64,000 nt of DNA from an uncultured Pelagibacteraceae bacterium (lineage in GTDB: Bacteria; Pseudomonadota; Alphaproteobacteria; Pelagibacterales; Pelagibacteraceae). The notes beneath the pieces are model-generated. The model saw only the letters and a program-made list of their open reading frames with translations. It had not been told where the DNA came from and ran no database searches. The stretch lies in NCBI GenBank assembly GCA_902592325.1, contig CACJEC010000001.1, positions 217,819-281,818 of the forward strand. The letters are read 5' to 3'. A program made the translations under genes and the position numbers. This document shows, piece by piece, positions 40,301 through 52,174 of the stretch. Positions within the stretch are counted from its first letter, which is position 1. Every line of letters starts with the position of its first letter.

Positions 40301-41826
40301 ATATTTACTCGATAGAAGATTTGGCACAACTGATTTATGATTTAAAGCAAACAAATCCAAAAGCACGAGTTGGTGTTAAGTTAGTTGCATCATCTGGAAT
40401 TGGAACTATTGCTGCAGGTGTAGCTAAAGCAAAAGCTGATATAATTTTAATCTCAGGCCATAATGGAGGAACAGGTGCAACTCCACAAACAAGTGTAAAA
40501 TATGTTGGAATTCCTTGGGAGATGGGTCTTACTGAAGCTAACCAAGTTCTTACATTAAATAGTTTGAGACATAAAGTTACTTTAAGAACTGATGGAGGTA
40601 TTAAAACTGGAAGGGATGTTGTTATTGCTGCAATGATGGGAGCAGAGGAGTATGGAGTTGCAACAACAGCTTTAGTTGCAATGGGATGTATCATGGTTAG
40701 ACAATGTCATTCTAACACATGTCCTGTTGGTGTTTGTACACAAGATGAAAAATTAAGAGAAAAATTTACTGGTACACCAGATAAAGTTGTAAATCTTTTT
40801 ACTTTTATTGCTATGGAGGTACGAGAAATTTTAGCTGAATTGGGATTTAAATCACTCAACGAAATAATTGGAAGAACTGATTTGTTAATGCAAGTAAATA
40901 AAGCATCACCAAATTTAGATGATTTAGATTTAAATCCACTTTTTGTTCAAGCAGATCCAGGAAATAATGAAAGATATTGTAAAAAACAAGAAATAAACAA
41001 GGTTCCTGATACTTTGGACCAAGAGATTTGGCCAGAAATTGAAAAGTCTTTGGATAATTTAGAATCGATTGAAAAAGAATTTATTATTAAAAATACTAAT
41101 AGAGCTGTTGGTTCAAGAATTTCTCATTATCTTTATAAGAAATATGGATATGAAAAATTAGATGAAAATTTTCTCACTTTGAATTTTAATGGTTCAGCTG
41201 GACAATCCTTTGGAGCTTTTTCTACAAAAGGGCTTAAACTAAATCTCAAAGGAGATGCTAATGACTATGTTGGAAAAGGATTATCAGGGGCAACTATTAC
41301 AATAAGTCTTCCAGACGAAAGTAATTTGGTTTCTAACGAAAATACAATTATTGGAAATACGGTTCTCTATGGAGCCACGTCTGGTAAGCTTTTTGCTGCA
41401 GGTCAAGCTGGTGATAGATTTGCAGTAAGAAACTCTGGAGCTCTTACTGTGATTGAAGGTTGTGATTCAAATGGTTGTGAATATATGACCGGAGGAACAG
41501 TAGTGATTCTAGGAGAAGTAGGAGATAATTTTGCGGCAGGTATGACTGGAGGTATGGCATTTATTTATGATAAATCTAAAGAATTTGAAAAAAAAGTAAA
41601 TACGGAGTCCGTTGTTTGGCAGAATGTTGAAACAGAATATTGGATAAACTTTTTAAAAAAATTAGTTTTAGAGCACTCAAAAGAAACTGGTTCTAAATTA
41701 TCAAAAAATATTATTGATAACTTTGATGAAGAAATAAAAAATTTTGTTCAAGTTTGTCCAAAAGAAATGTTAGATAAACTTGAAAATCCAATTACATTCA
41801 AAAAGACAATTAAACAAGTTGTTTAG
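37321..41826 (+). CDS. gltB: Glutamate synthase large subunit
   Basis: CGVGLIA N-terminal Ntn domain; GEGGEDAERF; HNGGTGATP; RQCHSNTCPVGVCTQD; start at MENYKKNLE. Confidence 0.97.
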   Translation: MENYKKNLELLTKNHIYSKEMEHDACGVGLIASTEGKKSRAIVEYGIEALKAVWHRGAVDADGKTGDGAGIHVEIPKDFFIEKIQVTGHDYDNSEICVGMIFLPRNDYSAQESCKTIVESELTKNNFSIYGWRQVPVNLKVLGEKALQTMPEIIQVLFKPNDPNLLDKNLERKIYETRKRIENKAFDASLNNFYICSISSKSIIYKGLYLAEALSDFYLDLRDSRFISRYAIFHQRFSTNTAPSWSLAQPFRAIAHNGEINTYKGNKNWMKVHEQEMSSPLFEDIENLKPVIQKGVSDSAALDNVFELLNKSGQSAPLAKLMLVPDAWSKKNKTLSKSHQRLFNFLNSTMEPWDGPAAIAATDNEWVIAANDRNGLRPLRYAITKDKMIFAGSETGMIDLNEKKILTKGRLGPGEIIGVRIEKGKVFSNSQIKDYLAKEFKHFNSQIIDLDEKLSISNEKHNFDGESLRRRQYTFGISLEDLELILHPMAEDAKEATGSMGDDTPLAVLSDKYRPLYHFFRQNFSQVTNPPIDSLRENKVMSLKTRFGNLGNILDFDTLTKENIYVLNSPILSNSQFNKFTNFFGKSSVTIDCSFSKNDNLENSIDRIQKESEIAVRQGITQLILSDKNLSSERLPMPMLLCVGAINTFLIQKKLRGYVSINVQSGEAIDTHSFATLIGVGATTVNPYLAFDSLYQRYEKKLFGQFSFDECVQRYINSVNAGLLKIMSKMGISVLSSYRGGCNFETVGLSRTVVNEYFPGVTSKISGIGLVGIEKKIREIHKEAFESTETILPIGGIYRYRKNGETHQYQGKLIHLLQSAVGSNSYEAYKKYADGIYSLPPINLRDLVDFRKKKLGSSIDLSEVEPIEKILKRFGSGSMSHGALSKEAHETLAIGMNRIKGASCSGEGGEDAERFKVMDSGDSANSRVKQIASARFGVTVNYLNNCNEIEIKMAQGAKPGEGGQLPGFKVTKEIARLRHSTPGVTLISPPPHHDIYSIEDLAQLIYDLKQTNPKARVGVKLVASSGIGTIAAGVAKAKADIILISGHNGGTGATPQTSVKYVGIPWEMGLTEANQVLTLNSLRHKVTLRTDGGIKTGRDVVIAAMMGAEEYGVATTALVAMGCIMVRQCHSNTCPVGVCTQDEKLREKFTGTPDKVVNLFTFIAMEVREILAELGFKSLNEIIGRTDLLMQVNKASPNLDDLDLNPLFVQADPGNNERYCKKQEINKVPDTLDQEIWPEIEKSLDNLESIEKEFIIKNTNRAVGSRISHYLYKKYGYEKLDENFLTLNFNGSAGQSFGAFSTKGLKLNLKGDANDYVGKGLSGATITISLPDESNLVSNENTIIGNTVLYGATSGKLFAAGQAGDRFAVRNSGALTVIEGCDSNGCEYMTGGTVVILGEVGDNFAAGMTGGMAFIYDKSKEFEKKVNTESVVWQNVETEYWINFLKKLVLEHSKETGSKLSKNIIDNFDEEIKNFVQVCPKEMLDKLENPITFKKTIKQVV

Positions 41827-42566
41827 ATTATAAAACTTAATTCTTTAATTAAAATTTTTAGCCATTTTTTTGATGAAAGACTATGATCGCCTTTTTTTAC
41901 AATAATTAGTTTTTTTTCTCCTCTTTGAAAAATTTTAAGTACTTTTTTAGAGTAACTTACAGGTACAGACTTATCCTTTTCGCCATGTATTAAAGTAACT
42001 TTTAATTTTTGATAAATTTTTTTCTTTAAAACCTTATTTTTTTTACCATCTTTAATTAATTGGTAAGTTATTGGATATTCATAATCTCCATGTTTTAAGT
42101 TTATAATTTTTTTAATAGAAATTTCTTTTTTCATTTGTTTTGAAAACTTCTTCCACATTAAATTTTCTAAAAATTCAGGTGCAGAACCAATTCCTAAAAA
42201 ACCTTTAATCTGCTCTTTAAAAATCTTAAATTGATTAAGAGATATCCATGCACCCATACTTGAACCAATTAATATAAAGTCTTTCTTTTGAACAACTTTT
42301 TTGATCAATAAAGTTGTTTCTTTACTCCATTTACTGATATTACCTTTAATAAATTGACCAGATGATTTTCCATGACCAGAGTATTCTAAAGCTAAAAAAC
42401 CTAACTTTTTTTTAATTGCATATTTTAAAAAGGCCTTTGGCTTTTTACCGTCAAGGTCAGACTTAAAGCCATGAAGAAAAACGATATAGGGTTTGTCCTT
42501 TTGATTATTCATTATATATCGAATTTTTTTTGATTTTGATAATCTATAATATTTGTATTTAATCAT
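41823..42566 (-). CDS. Alpha/beta hydrolase
   Basis: VFLHGFKSDLDGKK, GSSMGAWISL, HGEKDKSVP, GDHSLSS. Confidence 0.85.
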   Translation of the reverse strand: MIKYKYYRLSKSKKIRYIMNNQKDKPYIVFLHGFKSDLDGKKPKAFLKYAIKKKLGFLALEYSGHGKSSGQFIKGNISKWSKETTLLIKKVVQKKDFILIGSSMGAWISLNQFKIFKEQIKGFLGIGSAPEFLENLMWKKFSKQMKKEISIKKIINLKHGDYEYPITYQLIKDGKKNKVLKKKIYQKLKVTLIHGEKDKSVPVSYSKKVLKIFQRGEKKLIIVKKGDHSLSSKKWLKILIKELSFII

Positions 42567-42608
42567 TAGAGTTTAATACTTAATTCTATTCATGTATAAT
42601 CATAGCAG

Positions 42609-43763
42609 ATGTCTTCTAATTTGAAAGTTTTACAAGTAATTCCAAAGTTAGGCTATGGCGGTGCTGAAACAGGATGTTATGATATCGCTCATTATTTGCC
42701 TGAAAATAATTGTGAATCATTTATAGTTACAAGTGGCGGAGAGTTAATTAAATTTATTAATAAAGATAAAGTTAAATTAATTAGACTGCCTGTTCATAGT
42801 AAAAATCCATTACTAATTTTATTTAATTCAATTGCTATAATTTTTATTATTTTATTCTATAATATATCCATAGTGCATGCTCGTAGTCGGGCGCCAGCAT
42901 GGTCTTGTCTTTTAGCTACAAAAGTCACTGGAAGAAAATTTGTTACTACTTTTCATGGTACCTATAATTTTAATAGTAAAATTAAGAGATTTTATAATTC
43001 AGTTATGGTTAAATCTAATCTTATCATAGCAGGATCTAATTTTATTTTTTCACATATAAAAGAAAATTATTCAGATTATATAAATGCTAAAAATAAATTA
43101 TTAGTAATTTTTAGAGGAATTAATGTAGATTATTTTGATCCAACAACAAAAACAGAGCATGAAGTTAATAAATTAATTAAAAAATGGGAAATAGAGGAAA
43201 ACAAAAAGATAATATTGTTACCTGGGCGATTAACCTCATGGAAAGGTCAAGAACTTTTTTTGGAAGCAATAAATTTAGTAAATATACAACTTGGTTATGA
43301 AGCTTTTTATGTAGTTATTCTTGGAAGTGAGCAAGGTAGAGATTTATATAAAAAAAAACTTATTAGGTTGAGTGAACAATATAGGATGACTAAACAGGTA
43401 AAATTCATAGATCATTGTAAAGATATGGCGCTAGCATACAAAATTTCTGATATCATAGTCTCATCGTCTATTGAGCCTGAAGCTTTTGGAAGAGTAGCTG
43501 TTGAAGCCCAATCAATGGAAAAAGTGATAATTGCTAGTAATATTGGTGGTTCTAATGAAACGATTATTGATAAAAAAACTGGCTTTCTTTTTGAGTCTGG
43601 AAACCCTAAATCCCTAAGTGAAACAATTCTTAAAATATTGAATTTAGATGATACGACATTGAAAATAGTTGGTATTGAGGGTAGAAAAAATATAGTTAAT
43701 AAGTTTAATGTTGAAAAAATGTGCTTTTCTACTTATTCAGAATACAAAAAATTAATTAATTAA
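42609..43763 (+). CDS. Family 1/4-type glycosyltransferase
   Basis: IPKLGYGGAETG, LLPGRLTSWKGQELFLEAI, SSIEPEAFGRVAVEAQSM. Confidence 0.9.
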   Translation: MSSNLKVLQVIPKLGYGGAETGCYDIAHYLPENNCESFIVTSGGELIKFINKDKVKLIRLPVHSKNPLLILFNSIAIIFIILFYNISIVHARSRAPAWSCLLATKVTGRKFVTTFHGTYNFNSKIKRFYNSVMVKSNLIIAGSNFIFSHIKENYSDYINAKNKLLVIFRGINVDYFDPTTKTEHEVNKLIKKWEIEENKKIILLPGRLTSWKGQELFLEAINLVNIQLGYEAFYVVILGSEQGRDLYKKKLIRLSEQYRMTKQVKFIDHCKDMALAYKISDIIVSSSIEPEAFGRVAVEAQSMEKVIIASNIGGSNETIIDKKTGFLFESGNPKSLSETILKILNLDDTTLKIVGIEGRKNIVNKFNVEKMCFSTYSEYKKLIN

Positions 43764-45680
43764 ATGCCAATAATAACTTTACCAGACGGAAATAACTTAA
43801 AATTTCAAAATAAAGTAACAGGTCTTGAGGTTGCTGAAAAAATTAGTAAATCACTTGCCAAACAAGCATTAGTGATAGCAATTGATGGTGAATTGAAAGA
43901 TTTAAATTTTATAATAGATAAAGATTGTGCTGTAAAGATATTTACCTCAAAAAATGAAGAAGGACTTGAAACAATAAGACATGACACAGCTCATATTTTA
44001 GCAATGGCCGTACAAGAGCTTTTTCAAGGAACACAAGTAACGATTGGTCCTGTAATTGAAAATGGTTTTTATTATGACTTTGCTAGAAAAGAACCATTTA
44101 CAGAAGATGATTTAAAAAAGATTGAAGAAAAAATGAGAGAAATAGTAGACAGAGACGTGATTACCAAAAGAGAGGTTTGGCAAAGAGATAAAGCTATCAA
44201 GCATTTTAAAAAAAAAGGTGAAATTTATAAAGCACAATTAATTGAAAGTATTCCTGAAGGAGAAGAAGTATCAATTTATTTCCATGGTGAATGGCATGAT
44301 TTATGCAGAGGTCCACATTTATCATCGACTGGTAAAATTGGAAAATTTTTCAAACTTACAAAAGTAGCTGGTGCATATTGGCGAGGGGATTCAGACAATG
44401 AAATGCTTCAAAGAATATATGGAACTAGTTGGGCTTCACAGAAGGATTTAGATAATTATTTAAAAAGGATTGAAGAAGCAGAAAAAAGAGATCATAGAAA
44501 ATTAGGTAAGGAAATGAATTTGTTTCATTTTAGAGAAGAAAGTCCAGGTTCTGTTTTTTGGCATGAGAAAGGATGGGCGCTATTTCAGAAATTAATTGAT
44601 TATATGAGAATGAAACAAGATATCGCCGGGTATAAAGAGATAAATACCCCTGAAGTATTAGACAGAACTTTATGGGAAAAATCAGGACATTGGGAAAAAT
44701 TTGGAGCGAATATGTATACTTCAACAACTCCAGATGAGAAAGTTTTTGCAATTAAACCCATGAACTGTCCGGGCTGCATAGAAGTTTTTAATCAAGGTCT
44801 TAAAAGTTATAAAGATTTACCTTTAAAAATGTCAGAATTTGGAAAAGTACATCGTTATGAACCTTCAGGAGCATTACACGGGTTGCTGAGAGTAAGAGCT
44901 TTTACTCAAGATGATGCACACATATTTTGTACTGAAGATCAAATTACAAAAGAATGTTTGATAGTAACAAATCTTATTTTAGAAATTTATAAAGATTTAG
45001 GTTTTGAAAATGTAATTTTAAAATATTCTGATAGACCAAACTTAAGAGTTGGAGATGATAAAGTATGGGATAAAGCTGAGTCTGCTTTATTAGAGGCAGT
45101 TAAGGCTACCAAATTAGAGTATAGTATAAACAAAGGTGAGGGTGCATTTTATGGACCTAAAATTGAGTTTGTTTTAAGAGATGCAATTGGAAGAGATTGG
45201 CAATGTGGTACTTTACAAGTTGATTTTAATTTACCTAGCAGACTAGGTGCTTCATATGTTGACAAAGATGGTTCAAAAAAAATTCCTGTTATGTTACACA
45301 GAGCTTTGTTTGGTTCACTAGAGAGATTTATTGGAATCTTAATTGAAAATTATGCTGGTAAATTTCCTTTTTGGATTTCTCCTCTTCAAACAGTGGTAAT
45401 TCCGATATCAGAGGAATTTGATCACTATGCAATCCAAGTTTCACAAAAAATAAAAGAAGCTGGAATGAGCTCAAATGTTGATTTAAAAAAGCATAATTTG
45501 AACAATAAAATCAAAGAACATTCGCTTGCAAAAATACCTCTTTTATTAATTTGTGGTAAAAAAGAAGTTGACAGTAACTCAGTAACTATTAGAAGATTGG
45601 ACTCTAGTAAACAAGAAAATATGGATTTAAATTTATTCTTAAAAACATTCTCTGCTCTAAATAAAGCATCCTCAAATTAA
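43764..45680 (+). CDS. thrS: Threonyl-tRNA synthetase
   Basis: TGS domain; HDTAHILAMAVQELF; MNCPGCIEVF; class II motifs. Confidence 0.97.
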   Translation: MPIITLPDGNNLKFQNKVTGLEVAEKISKSLAKQALVIAIDGELKDLNFIIDKDCAVKIFTSKNEEGLETIRHDTAHILAMAVQELFQGTQVTIGPVIENGFYYDFARKEPFTEDDLKKIEEKMREIVDRDVITKREVWQRDKAIKHFKKKGEIYKAQLIESIPEGEEVSIYFHGEWHDLCRGPHLSSTGKIGKFFKLTKVAGAYWRGDSDNEMLQRIYGTSWASQKDLDNYLKRIEEAEKRDHRKLGKEMNLFHFREESPGSVFWHEKGWALFQKLIDYMRMKQDIAGYKEINTPEVLDRTLWEKSGHWEKFGANMYTSTTPDEKVFAIKPMNCPGCIEVFNQGLKSYKDLPLKMSEFGKVHRYEPSGALHGLLRVRAFTQDDAHIFCTEDQITKECLIVTNLILEIYKDLGFENVILKYSDRPNLRVGDDKVWDKAESALLEAVKATKLEYSINKGEGAFYGPKIEFVLRDAIGRDWQCGTLQVDFNLPSRLGASYVDKDGSKKIPVMLHRALFGSLERFIGILIENYAGKFPFWISPLQTVVIPISEEFDHYAIQVSQKIKEAGMSSNVDLKKHNLNNKIKEHSLAKIPLLLICGKKEVDSNSVTIRRLDSSKQENMDLNLFLKTFSALNKASSN

Positions 45681-46226
45681 GTGGCAGATTTTAAACAAAA
45701 TTATTTTCAAAGAAGAACTAAAGATCGCGGACCTAGATCTAATAATAGAATTTCATCTCCTGAAGTGCAAGTTATTGCAAGTGATGGAGAAAACTTAGGA
45801 GTTCTTAATACCAATGAAGCTATATCTAAGGCTAAAAATGAAGGATTAGATTTAATTGAGATAGCACCCAATGCCAATCCACCAGTTTGTAAAATTATGG
45901 ATATGGGTAAATTTAAATATGATGCTCAAAAAAAAGCAAACCTTGCAAAGAAGAAACAAAAAGTTGTTTTATTAAAAGAAATTAAAATGAGGCCAGTAAC
46001 AGAAACTCATGACTACGAATTCAAAGTAAAAAATGCAAAAAAATTTATATCAAAAGGAGATAAAGTAAAATTTACAATTCGATTTAAAGGCAGAGAGTTA
46101 CAGCACTCCCATCTAGGAAATGAATTGATGTCGAAGATAAAAGAAGACATGAGTGAAGTAGGGAAAGTTGAGCTACATCCAAAGTTTGATGGGAAACAAA
46201 TGATTATGGTAATTCAGCCTTTATAA
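45681..46226 (+). CDS. infC: Translation initiation factor IF-3 (GTG start)
   Basis: NNRISSPEVQVIASDGENLGVLNTNEAI; ANPPVCKIMDMGKFKYD; followed by rpmI-rplT. Confidence 0.96.
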   Translation: MADFKQNYFQRRTKDRGPRSNNRISSPEVQVIASDGENLGVLNTNEAISKAKNEGLDLIEIAPNANPPVCKIMDMGKFKYDAQKKANLAKKKQKVVLLKEIKMRPVTETHDYEFKVKNAKKFISKGDKVKFTIRFKGRELQHSHLGNELMSKIKEDMSEVGKVELHPKFDGKQMIMVIQPL

Positions 46227-46280
46227 GCTTTAATTTAGGTTGTAAATTCAAAACTTTCTTTGTATAACCTCGCAGAAATT

Positions 46281-46487
46281 ATGCCTAAACTTAAAACTAA
46301 AAGCTCTGCAAAAAAAAGATTTAAAATTTCAGCTAGAGGAAAAGTTATAACTGCTCAAGCTGGTAAAAGGCATGGCATGATTAAAAGAACAAATTCACAA
46401 ATTAGAAAATTAAGAGGCACGACAACGATGTCAAAACAAGACGGTAAAATTGTTAAGTCGTATATGCCCTATAGTTTAAGAGGATAA
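46281..46487 (+). CDS. rpmI: 50S ribosomal protein L35
   Basis: [22 protein letters not shown]; start at internal ATG. Confidence 0.96.
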   Translation: MPKLKTKSSAKKRFKISARGKVITAQAGKRHGMIKRTNSQIRKLRGTTTMSKQDGKIVKSYMPYSLRG

Positions 46488-46488
46488 A

Positions 46489-46845
46489 ATGGCAAGAGTA
46501 AAAAGAGGTGTAACTAGTCGTGCTAAACATAAAAAAGTTTTAAAAGCTGTTACTGGTCAGTGGGGCAGAAGAAAAAATACCATCAGAGTTGCTAAGCAAG
46601 CTATGGAGAAAGCTATGCAATATGCATACCGTGATCGAAGAAATAAAAAAAGAGATTTTAAATCTTTATGGATTCAAAGAATCAATGCTGGTGTAAGAGC
46701 CGAAGGGCTGACTTATTCTAAATTTATAAATGGTCTTAGCAAGTGTGGTATCGTAATAGACAGAAAAATACTTGCTGAAATTGCCTACGATAGCCCAGAA
46801 GCATTCAAAACAATAGTGCAAAAAGCTCAATCTGCTTTAAACTAA
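46489..46845 (+). CDS. rplT: 50S ribosomal protein L20
   Basis: [19 protein letters not shown]...[17 protein letters not shown]. Confidence 0.97.
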   Translation: MARVKRGVTSRAKHKKVLKAVTGQWGRRKNTIRVAKQAMEKAMQYAYRDRRNKKRDFKSLWIQRINAGVRAEGLTYSKFINGLSKCGIVIDRKILAEIAYDSPEAFKTIVQKAQSALN

Positions 46846-46889
46846 TCTTCTCTATTGTTTTTATTTCTTAAGGAAATAATCTACTAGTT

Positions 46890-47957
46890 ATGTCAGACAT
46901 AAAAAATATTAAAGATAAATTTATATCAAAACTCAAAAATGATTTAAGTATTGATGAAATAAATGAAATCAAAACGGAGTTGTTCGGCAAAAATGGATTA
47001 ATTTCATTAAAATTTAAAACAATAGGATCAATTCCTGAAGTAGATAGAAAAAAATTTGCATCAAATTTAAATCAAGTGAAAGATGAACTTCAAAATTTGA
47101 TAACATTTAAAATTAATGAGATTGAAGGGAAAAAAATAAACGAAAAATTAGAAAAAGAAAAAATAGACATAACTTTACCTGAAAGACCATTCGTAAGAGG
47201 AAAAATTCATCCTGTATCACAAACTATTGATGAAATTTCATCTATCTTTTCTGAAATAGGCTTCAGTATTGAAGAGGGTCCTGATGTTGAAAATGAATAT
47301 AATAATTTTACTGCTTTAAACACACCTGACAACCATCCGGCAAGAGATATGCATGATACATTTTACTTGGATGAAAACAAAGATGTTCTGTTAAGAACTC
47401 ATACATCACCTGTTCAAATTAGAACTATGTTAAAAGATAAACCACCATTTAAAATAATTGCACCTGGTAGAACTTATAGATCGGATAGTGATCAAACACA
47501 TTCTCCTATGTTTCATCAAGTTGAAGGCTTACATATTGATACAAATATAAATATGGGACATTTAAAAGGTTGTTTAAATTATTTTATTAAAGAATTTTTT
47601 GAAATTGAAAAAATTAAAATGAGATTTAGACCTAGTCATTTTCCATTTACAGAACCATCTGCTGAGGTAGATATTGGGTATGAGATAAAAGATGGTAAAA
47701 TAATCATTGGCGAAGGAAATCAATGGTTGGAGATTTTAGGTTGTGGAATGGTACATCCTAATGTTTTGAAAAATGTAAAAGTAGATCATTTAAAATACCA
47801 AGGGTATGCTTTTGGTATAGGCATAGATCGATTAGCAATGCTTAAGTATGGTATCAATGATTTAAGAGCGTTTTTTGATTGTGATTATAGATGGCTAAAT
47901 CATTTTGGTTTTGATCCACTAGATGTTCCATCAAATTATAGGGGCTTAAGCAGATGA
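46890..47957 (+). CDS. pheS: Phenylalanyl-tRNA synthetase alpha
   Basis: [38 protein letters not shown]. Confidence 0.97.
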   Translation: MSDIKNIKDKFISKLKNDLSIDEINEIKTELFGKNGLISLKFKTIGSIPEVDRKKFASNLNQVKDELQNLITFKINEIEGKKINEKLEKEKIDITLPERPFVRGKIHPVSQTIDEISSIFSEIGFSIEEGPDVENEYNNFTALNTPDNHPARDMHDTFYLDENKDVLLRTHTSPVQIRTMLKDKPPFKIIAPGRTYRSDSDQTHSPMFHQVEGLHIDTNINMGHLKGCLNYFIKEFFEIEKIKMRFRPSHFPFTEPSAEVDIGYEIKDGKIIIGEGNQWLEILGCGMVHPNVLKNVKVDHLKYQGYAFGIGIDRLAMLKYGINDLRAFFDCDYRWLNHFGFDPLDVPSNYRGLSR

Positions 47958-50362
47958 AGATCACATATGATTGGTTAAAGGATCATTTAAAAACAAATGC
48001 TAAAGAAGATAAACTTCTTGAAAAATTAACAGATATTGGTCTCGAGGTTGAAAGTATAGAAAATTTATCTGAAGGACTAGATTTATTTAAAATAGCAAAA
48101 ATTATAAAAACCGAAAAACACCCTAATGCAGATAGACTCAAAGTTTGTGATGTTGATATTGGTGATAAAGAAATTAAAAAAGTTGTTTGTGGAGCCGCAA
48201 ACGCAAGAGAGGGACTTCTAACTGTCTATGCTCCACCAGATGCTATTATTCCAAAAAATAAAACTAAACTAGTTGTTGCTAAAATTAGAGATGTTACATC
48301 TTATGGAATGCTTTGCTCTGAGTCAGAATTAAATTTATCTGATGAAAGTGATGGGATTATCGAATTGCCATCTACAAAATATGCAAAAAAAAAAGGAAAA
48401 AGTTTTTTTTCTAAAGCTAATTTTAATCAAATAGATTTATCAATTACTCCAAATAGACCGGATTGTCTTGGTATCAGAGGAATAGCAAGAGATTTATCAG
48501 CTGCTGGCTTTGGTAATTTAAAATCAGTAAAAGATAAAAAAATAAATTCAAAAAAGAAACAAACACTAAAAGTAAAAATTACAAAAGAAAATAATCAAGG
48601 CTGTCTATCTTTTGGTAGTTGTTTAATTACTAATCTTAAAAACATAGAGAGTCCTAAGTGGCTAAAAGATAAATTGATCTCAATAGGTCAAAAACCGATA
48701 TCTGCAATCGTTGATATAACGAATTATGTTATGATTGATATTAATCGTCCGTTGCATGCATATGATGCAGATAAAATTGAAAAAGGAATAATTGTAAGAA
48801 ATTCAAAATCAGGAGAAGAATTTACAGCACTAGATAATAAGAATTATAAATTAGATAATGGTATGTGTGTAATAAGTGATGCTAAAGGAGTTTTAGGCTT
48901 AGGAGGAATTATTGGCGGCACAAGATCTGGAACAGAGCTAGATACCAAAAATATTTTATTAGAGTCGGCTTACTTTGAACCAAGATCAATTAGAAAAACT
49001 GCTAAAAAACTTAATATAGATACTGATGCAAAGTTTAGATTTGAAAGAGGTATTGATCAATTATCTATAGAGGAAGGATTAAACAAAGCTGCTAATTTAA
49101 TTAAAGAAATTTGTGGTGGTGAAATTAGCAAAATAGATATTCAAAAAATTGAGTCCTATAAAAATAAAACTATAAAATTTGAACCAAAAACATTTGAAAA
49201 AATTACTGGTTTTAAAATTTCAACTAAAGAAATGATAAATATTTTAGATAATCTTGGCTTTAAATTAAAAAAAGAAAAAAAGTTTTTTAAATTATCGGTT
49301 CCATCTTGGAGACCAGATATTATGCAAGAAATTGATATAGTTGAGGAGTTGGTAAGAATTACTGGTTATGAAAAGATCAAAATAGAAAATCCTATTAAAG
49401 ATAGGACAAAAAATACTCTTAATCAAATTCAAAAGTTATTTCACTTTATTCAAAGATCAATTGCATCTAAAGGGTATTTAGAAGCAATTACTTGGTCCTT
49501 TGCAGATGCCAAATATAATGATCACTTTAAAGAATCCAATAAAGAAATAAAAATTGTGAACCCAATTAGTTCTGAGTTGGGTGTATTAAGAAACTCTATT
49601 TTTTCAAATTTAACCATGTACATGAGTAAAAACTTAGATAGAGGAATTAAAGATCTATCAATATTTGAAATAGGTCCAATATTTTATGGATCACAACCCG
49701 GAGAACAAAATACTGTTGTTTGTGGTTTGTCAGCTGGGAAAAAATCTAGACTCTCATGGCTTGAAAAAGAGAGAAATGTTGATGTTTTTGATGTAAAAAG
49801 AGATGTTATACAAACTTTAGTGGAAGCTGGTAATGACTCAGAAAAATTCTACATAGATCATAAAAGTCCTGATTATTATCATCCAGGAAAATCAGGTAGA
49901 ATATTTTTAAACAAAGGAAAAGATGAAGTAGCCGCTTATTTTGGTGAAATTCATCCTAATATTATAAAAACACTTGATATAAAAACAGAGTCTTTAGTAG
50001 GTTTTGAAATATTTTTGGATAATCTAAAATTAACAAAAAAATCATTAAAAGATCAAAAAACAAAATATTCAGTATCTGACTTCCAAAAATCAGAGAGGGA
50101 TTTTGCATTTATTGTTGATAAAAAAATAAGTGCACAAGATTTAGTAAGTGTAATATCAAATATTGACAAAAATTTAATTTCAAACATTAAAGTATTTGAT
50201 GTTTATGAGGGAAATAATATTCCTGAAAATCAAAAATCAGTTGCTATAAGTGTTACTATTCAATCATCAGAAAAAACTCTAAAAGATAATGATTTAGAAA
50301 AAATTAATAATTTGATTATAGAAACAGTTGAAAAAAAAACTGGTGCTAAAATTCGATCCTAA
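47954..50362 (+). CDS. pheT: Phenylalanyl-tRNA synthetase beta
   Basis: tRNA-binding N-term; [19 protein letters not shown]5 and FDX-ACB domains. Confidence 0.97.
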   Translation: MKITYDWLKDHLKTNAKEDKLLEKLTDIGLEVESIENLSEGLDLFKIAKIIKTEKHPNADRLKVCDVDIGDKEIKKVVCGAANAREGLLTVYAPPDAIIPKNKTKLVVAKIRDVTSYGMLCSESELNLSDESDGIIELPSTKYAKKKGKSFFSKANFNQIDLSITPNRPDCLGIRGIARDLSAAGFGNLKSVKDKKINSKKKQTLKVKITKENNQGCLSFGSCLITNLKNIESPKWLKDKLISIGQKPISAIVDITNYVMIDINRPLHAYDADKIEKGIIVRNSKSGEEFTALDNKNYKLDNGMCVISDAKGVLGLGGIIGGTRSGTELDTKNILLESAYFEPRSIRKTAKKLNIDTDAKFRFERGIDQLSIEEGLNKAANLIKEICGGEISKIDIQKIESYKNKTIKFEPKTFEKITGFKISTKEMINILDNLGFKLKKEKKFFKLSVPSWRPDIMQEIDIVEELVRITGYEKIKIENPIKDRTKNTLNQIQKLFHFIQRSIASKGYLEAITWSFADAKYNDHFKESNKEIKIVNPISSELGVLRNSIFSNLTMYMSKNLDRGIKDLSIFEIGPIFYGSQPGEQNTVVCGLSAGKKSRLSWLEKERNVDVFDVKRDVIQTLVEAGNDSEKFYIDHKSPDYYHPGKSGRIFLNKGKDEVAAYFGEIHPNIIKTLDIKTESLVGFEIFLDNLKLTKKSLKDQKTKYSVSDFQKSERDFAFIVDKKISAQDLVSVISNIDKNLISNIKVFDVYEGNNIPENQKSVAISVTIQSSEKTLKDNDLEKINNLIIETVEKKTGAKIRS

Positions 50363-50368
50363 AAATTA

Positions 50369-52174
50369 ATGAGTACAATCAATAATATAAGAAATTTTGC
50401 AATTATTGCACATATTGATCATGGTAAATCTACAATTGCTGATAGGATTATTCATTCTTGTGGTGGATTAACAGAGAGAGAAATGAAAGCACAAGTTTTA
50501 GATTCCATGGATATTGAAAGGGAAAGAGGGATTACAATCAAAGCTCAAACTGTGAAATTAAATTATAAAGCTAAAAATGGAAAAGACTATATCTTAAATA
50601 TCATAGATACCCCAGGCCATGTTGATTTTAGTTATGAAGTTAGTAGATCTCTATATGCATGTGAAGGTTCAATTTTAATTGTAGATAGTACGCAAGGTGT
50701 AGAAGCCCAAACTTTAGCAAATGTTTATCAAGCTCTAGATACAAACCATGAAATAGTTCCTGTTTTAAATAAAGTTGACCTACCTGCATCAGATTTGGAT
50801 AGAACAAAGAAGCAAATTGAAGAAGTAATAGGTATTGATACTGAAAAAGCAATTCCTTGTTCGGGTAAGACTGGCGAAGGTATAGAAGATATTTTAGAAC
50901 AAATAATTACAGTTTTACCTGCACCAAAAGGAGAAAGTTCAGCAGATTTAAAATGTTTATTGGTTGATAGTTGGTATGACACATATTTAGGTGTGGTGAT
51001 TTTAGTAAGGGTAATAGATGGTAAACTTTCAAAGCATATGAAAATCAAAATGATGTCTACAAATCAAGAATATATTGTTGAGAAAGTTGGAGTTTTTACT
51101 CCTAAACCTGTTGACATTAATGAACTAAAGACAGGAGAAATAGGATTTATTACAACAGGTATAAAAGTTTTGTCAGAAACAAAAGTTGGAGACACAATCT
51201 GCGATGTATCAAAACCTTTAAAAGAGGCACTTCCAGGCTTTAAGCCAAGTAAGCCAGTGGTTTTCTGTGGATTATTTCCAGTGGATAGTTCAGAGTTTCA
51301 AAAATTAAAAGATGGATTAGCAAAACTTCAACTGAATGATGCAAGTTTTTCTTTTGAACAAGAAACATCTTCAGCACTAGGCTTAGGTTTTAGATGTGGA
51401 TTTTTGGGATTGCTTCATTTGGAAATAGTAACAGAAAGATTAGAAAGAGAATTTGATGTAAATTTACTTACAACTACCCCAGGTGTAGTTTATAAAGTTC
51501 ACTTAAATAATGGAAAAATTGTTGATTTACAAAATCCATCCAGCTTACCTGATCCAACTTTAATTAAATTTATTGAAGAACCTTGGATTAAAGCAACAAT
51601 TATAACTCCGGACCAATATTTAGGCTCTATAATTAAGATGTGCCAGGATAAAAGGGGTGTGCAAAAAAATCTAAGTTATTCTGGAAACAGAGCAGTTATT
51701 AATTACGAGTTGCCTTTAAATGAAGTTGTTTTTGATTTTAATGATAGATTAAAATCAATGACTAGTGGTTATGCCAGTTTTGATTATGAAATTAGTGAAC
51801 ATAAAGAGGGTGATTTAGTAAAATTGGGAATTTTAGTTAATAGTGAACCAGTTGATGCATTAGCCATGATGATTCACAAAGATTTTGCTCAAAAAACCGG
51901 AAGAGAGGTTTGTGAGAAATTAAAGGATTTAATTCCAAGACATAATTTTATGATACCTGTTCAAGCAGCGATTGGAGGGAAAATTATTGCAAGAGAAACA
52001 ATTAAAGGATTTAAAAAAGATGTTTTAACAAAAATTCATGGAGGCGGGGCAACAGATAGAAAAAGAAAATTATTAGAAAAACAAAAAAAAGGTAAAGTAA
52101 GATCAAAACAATTTGGTAAAGTTGAAATACCCCAAGAGGCTTTTATTGGTGTCTTAAAAATTGCTAAAGATTAA
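50369..52174 (+). CDS. lepA: Elongation factor 4
   Basis: [30 protein letters not shown]; LepA C-term [19 protein letters not shown]. Confidence 0.98.
   Translation: MSTINNIRNFAIIAHIDHGKSTIADRIIHSCGGLTEREMKAQVLDSMDIERERGITIKAQTVKLNYKAKNGKDYILNIIDTPGHVDFSYEVSRSLYACEGSILIVDSTQGVEAQTLANVYQALDTNHEIVPVLNKVDLPASDLDRTKKQIEEVIGIDTEKAIPCSGKTGEGIEDILEQIITVLPAPKGESSADLKCLLVDSWYDTYLGVVILVRVIDGKLSKHMKIKMMSTNQEYIVEKVGVFTPKPVDINELKTGEIGFITTGIKVLSETKVGDTICDVSKPLKEALPGFKPSKPVVFCGLFPVDSSEFQKLKDGLAKLQLNDASFSFEQETSSALGLGFRCGFLGLLHLEIVTERLEREFDVNLLTTTPGVVYKVHLNNGKIVDLQNPSSLPDPTLIKFIEEPWIKATIITPDQYLGSIIKMCQDKRGVQKNLSYSGNRAVINYELPLNEVVFDFNDRLKSMTSGYASFDYEISEHKEGDLVKLGILVNSEPVDALAMMIHKDFAQKTGREVCEKLKDLIPRHNFMIPVQAAIGGKIIARETIKGFKKDVLTKIHGGGATDRKRKLLEKQKKGKVRSKQFGKVEIPQEAFIGVLKIAKD

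Noticed and set aside
40335-40694. 119-aa minus-strand ORF, and other antisense ORFs in gltB
   Set aside because: Antisense of conserved GltB sequence.
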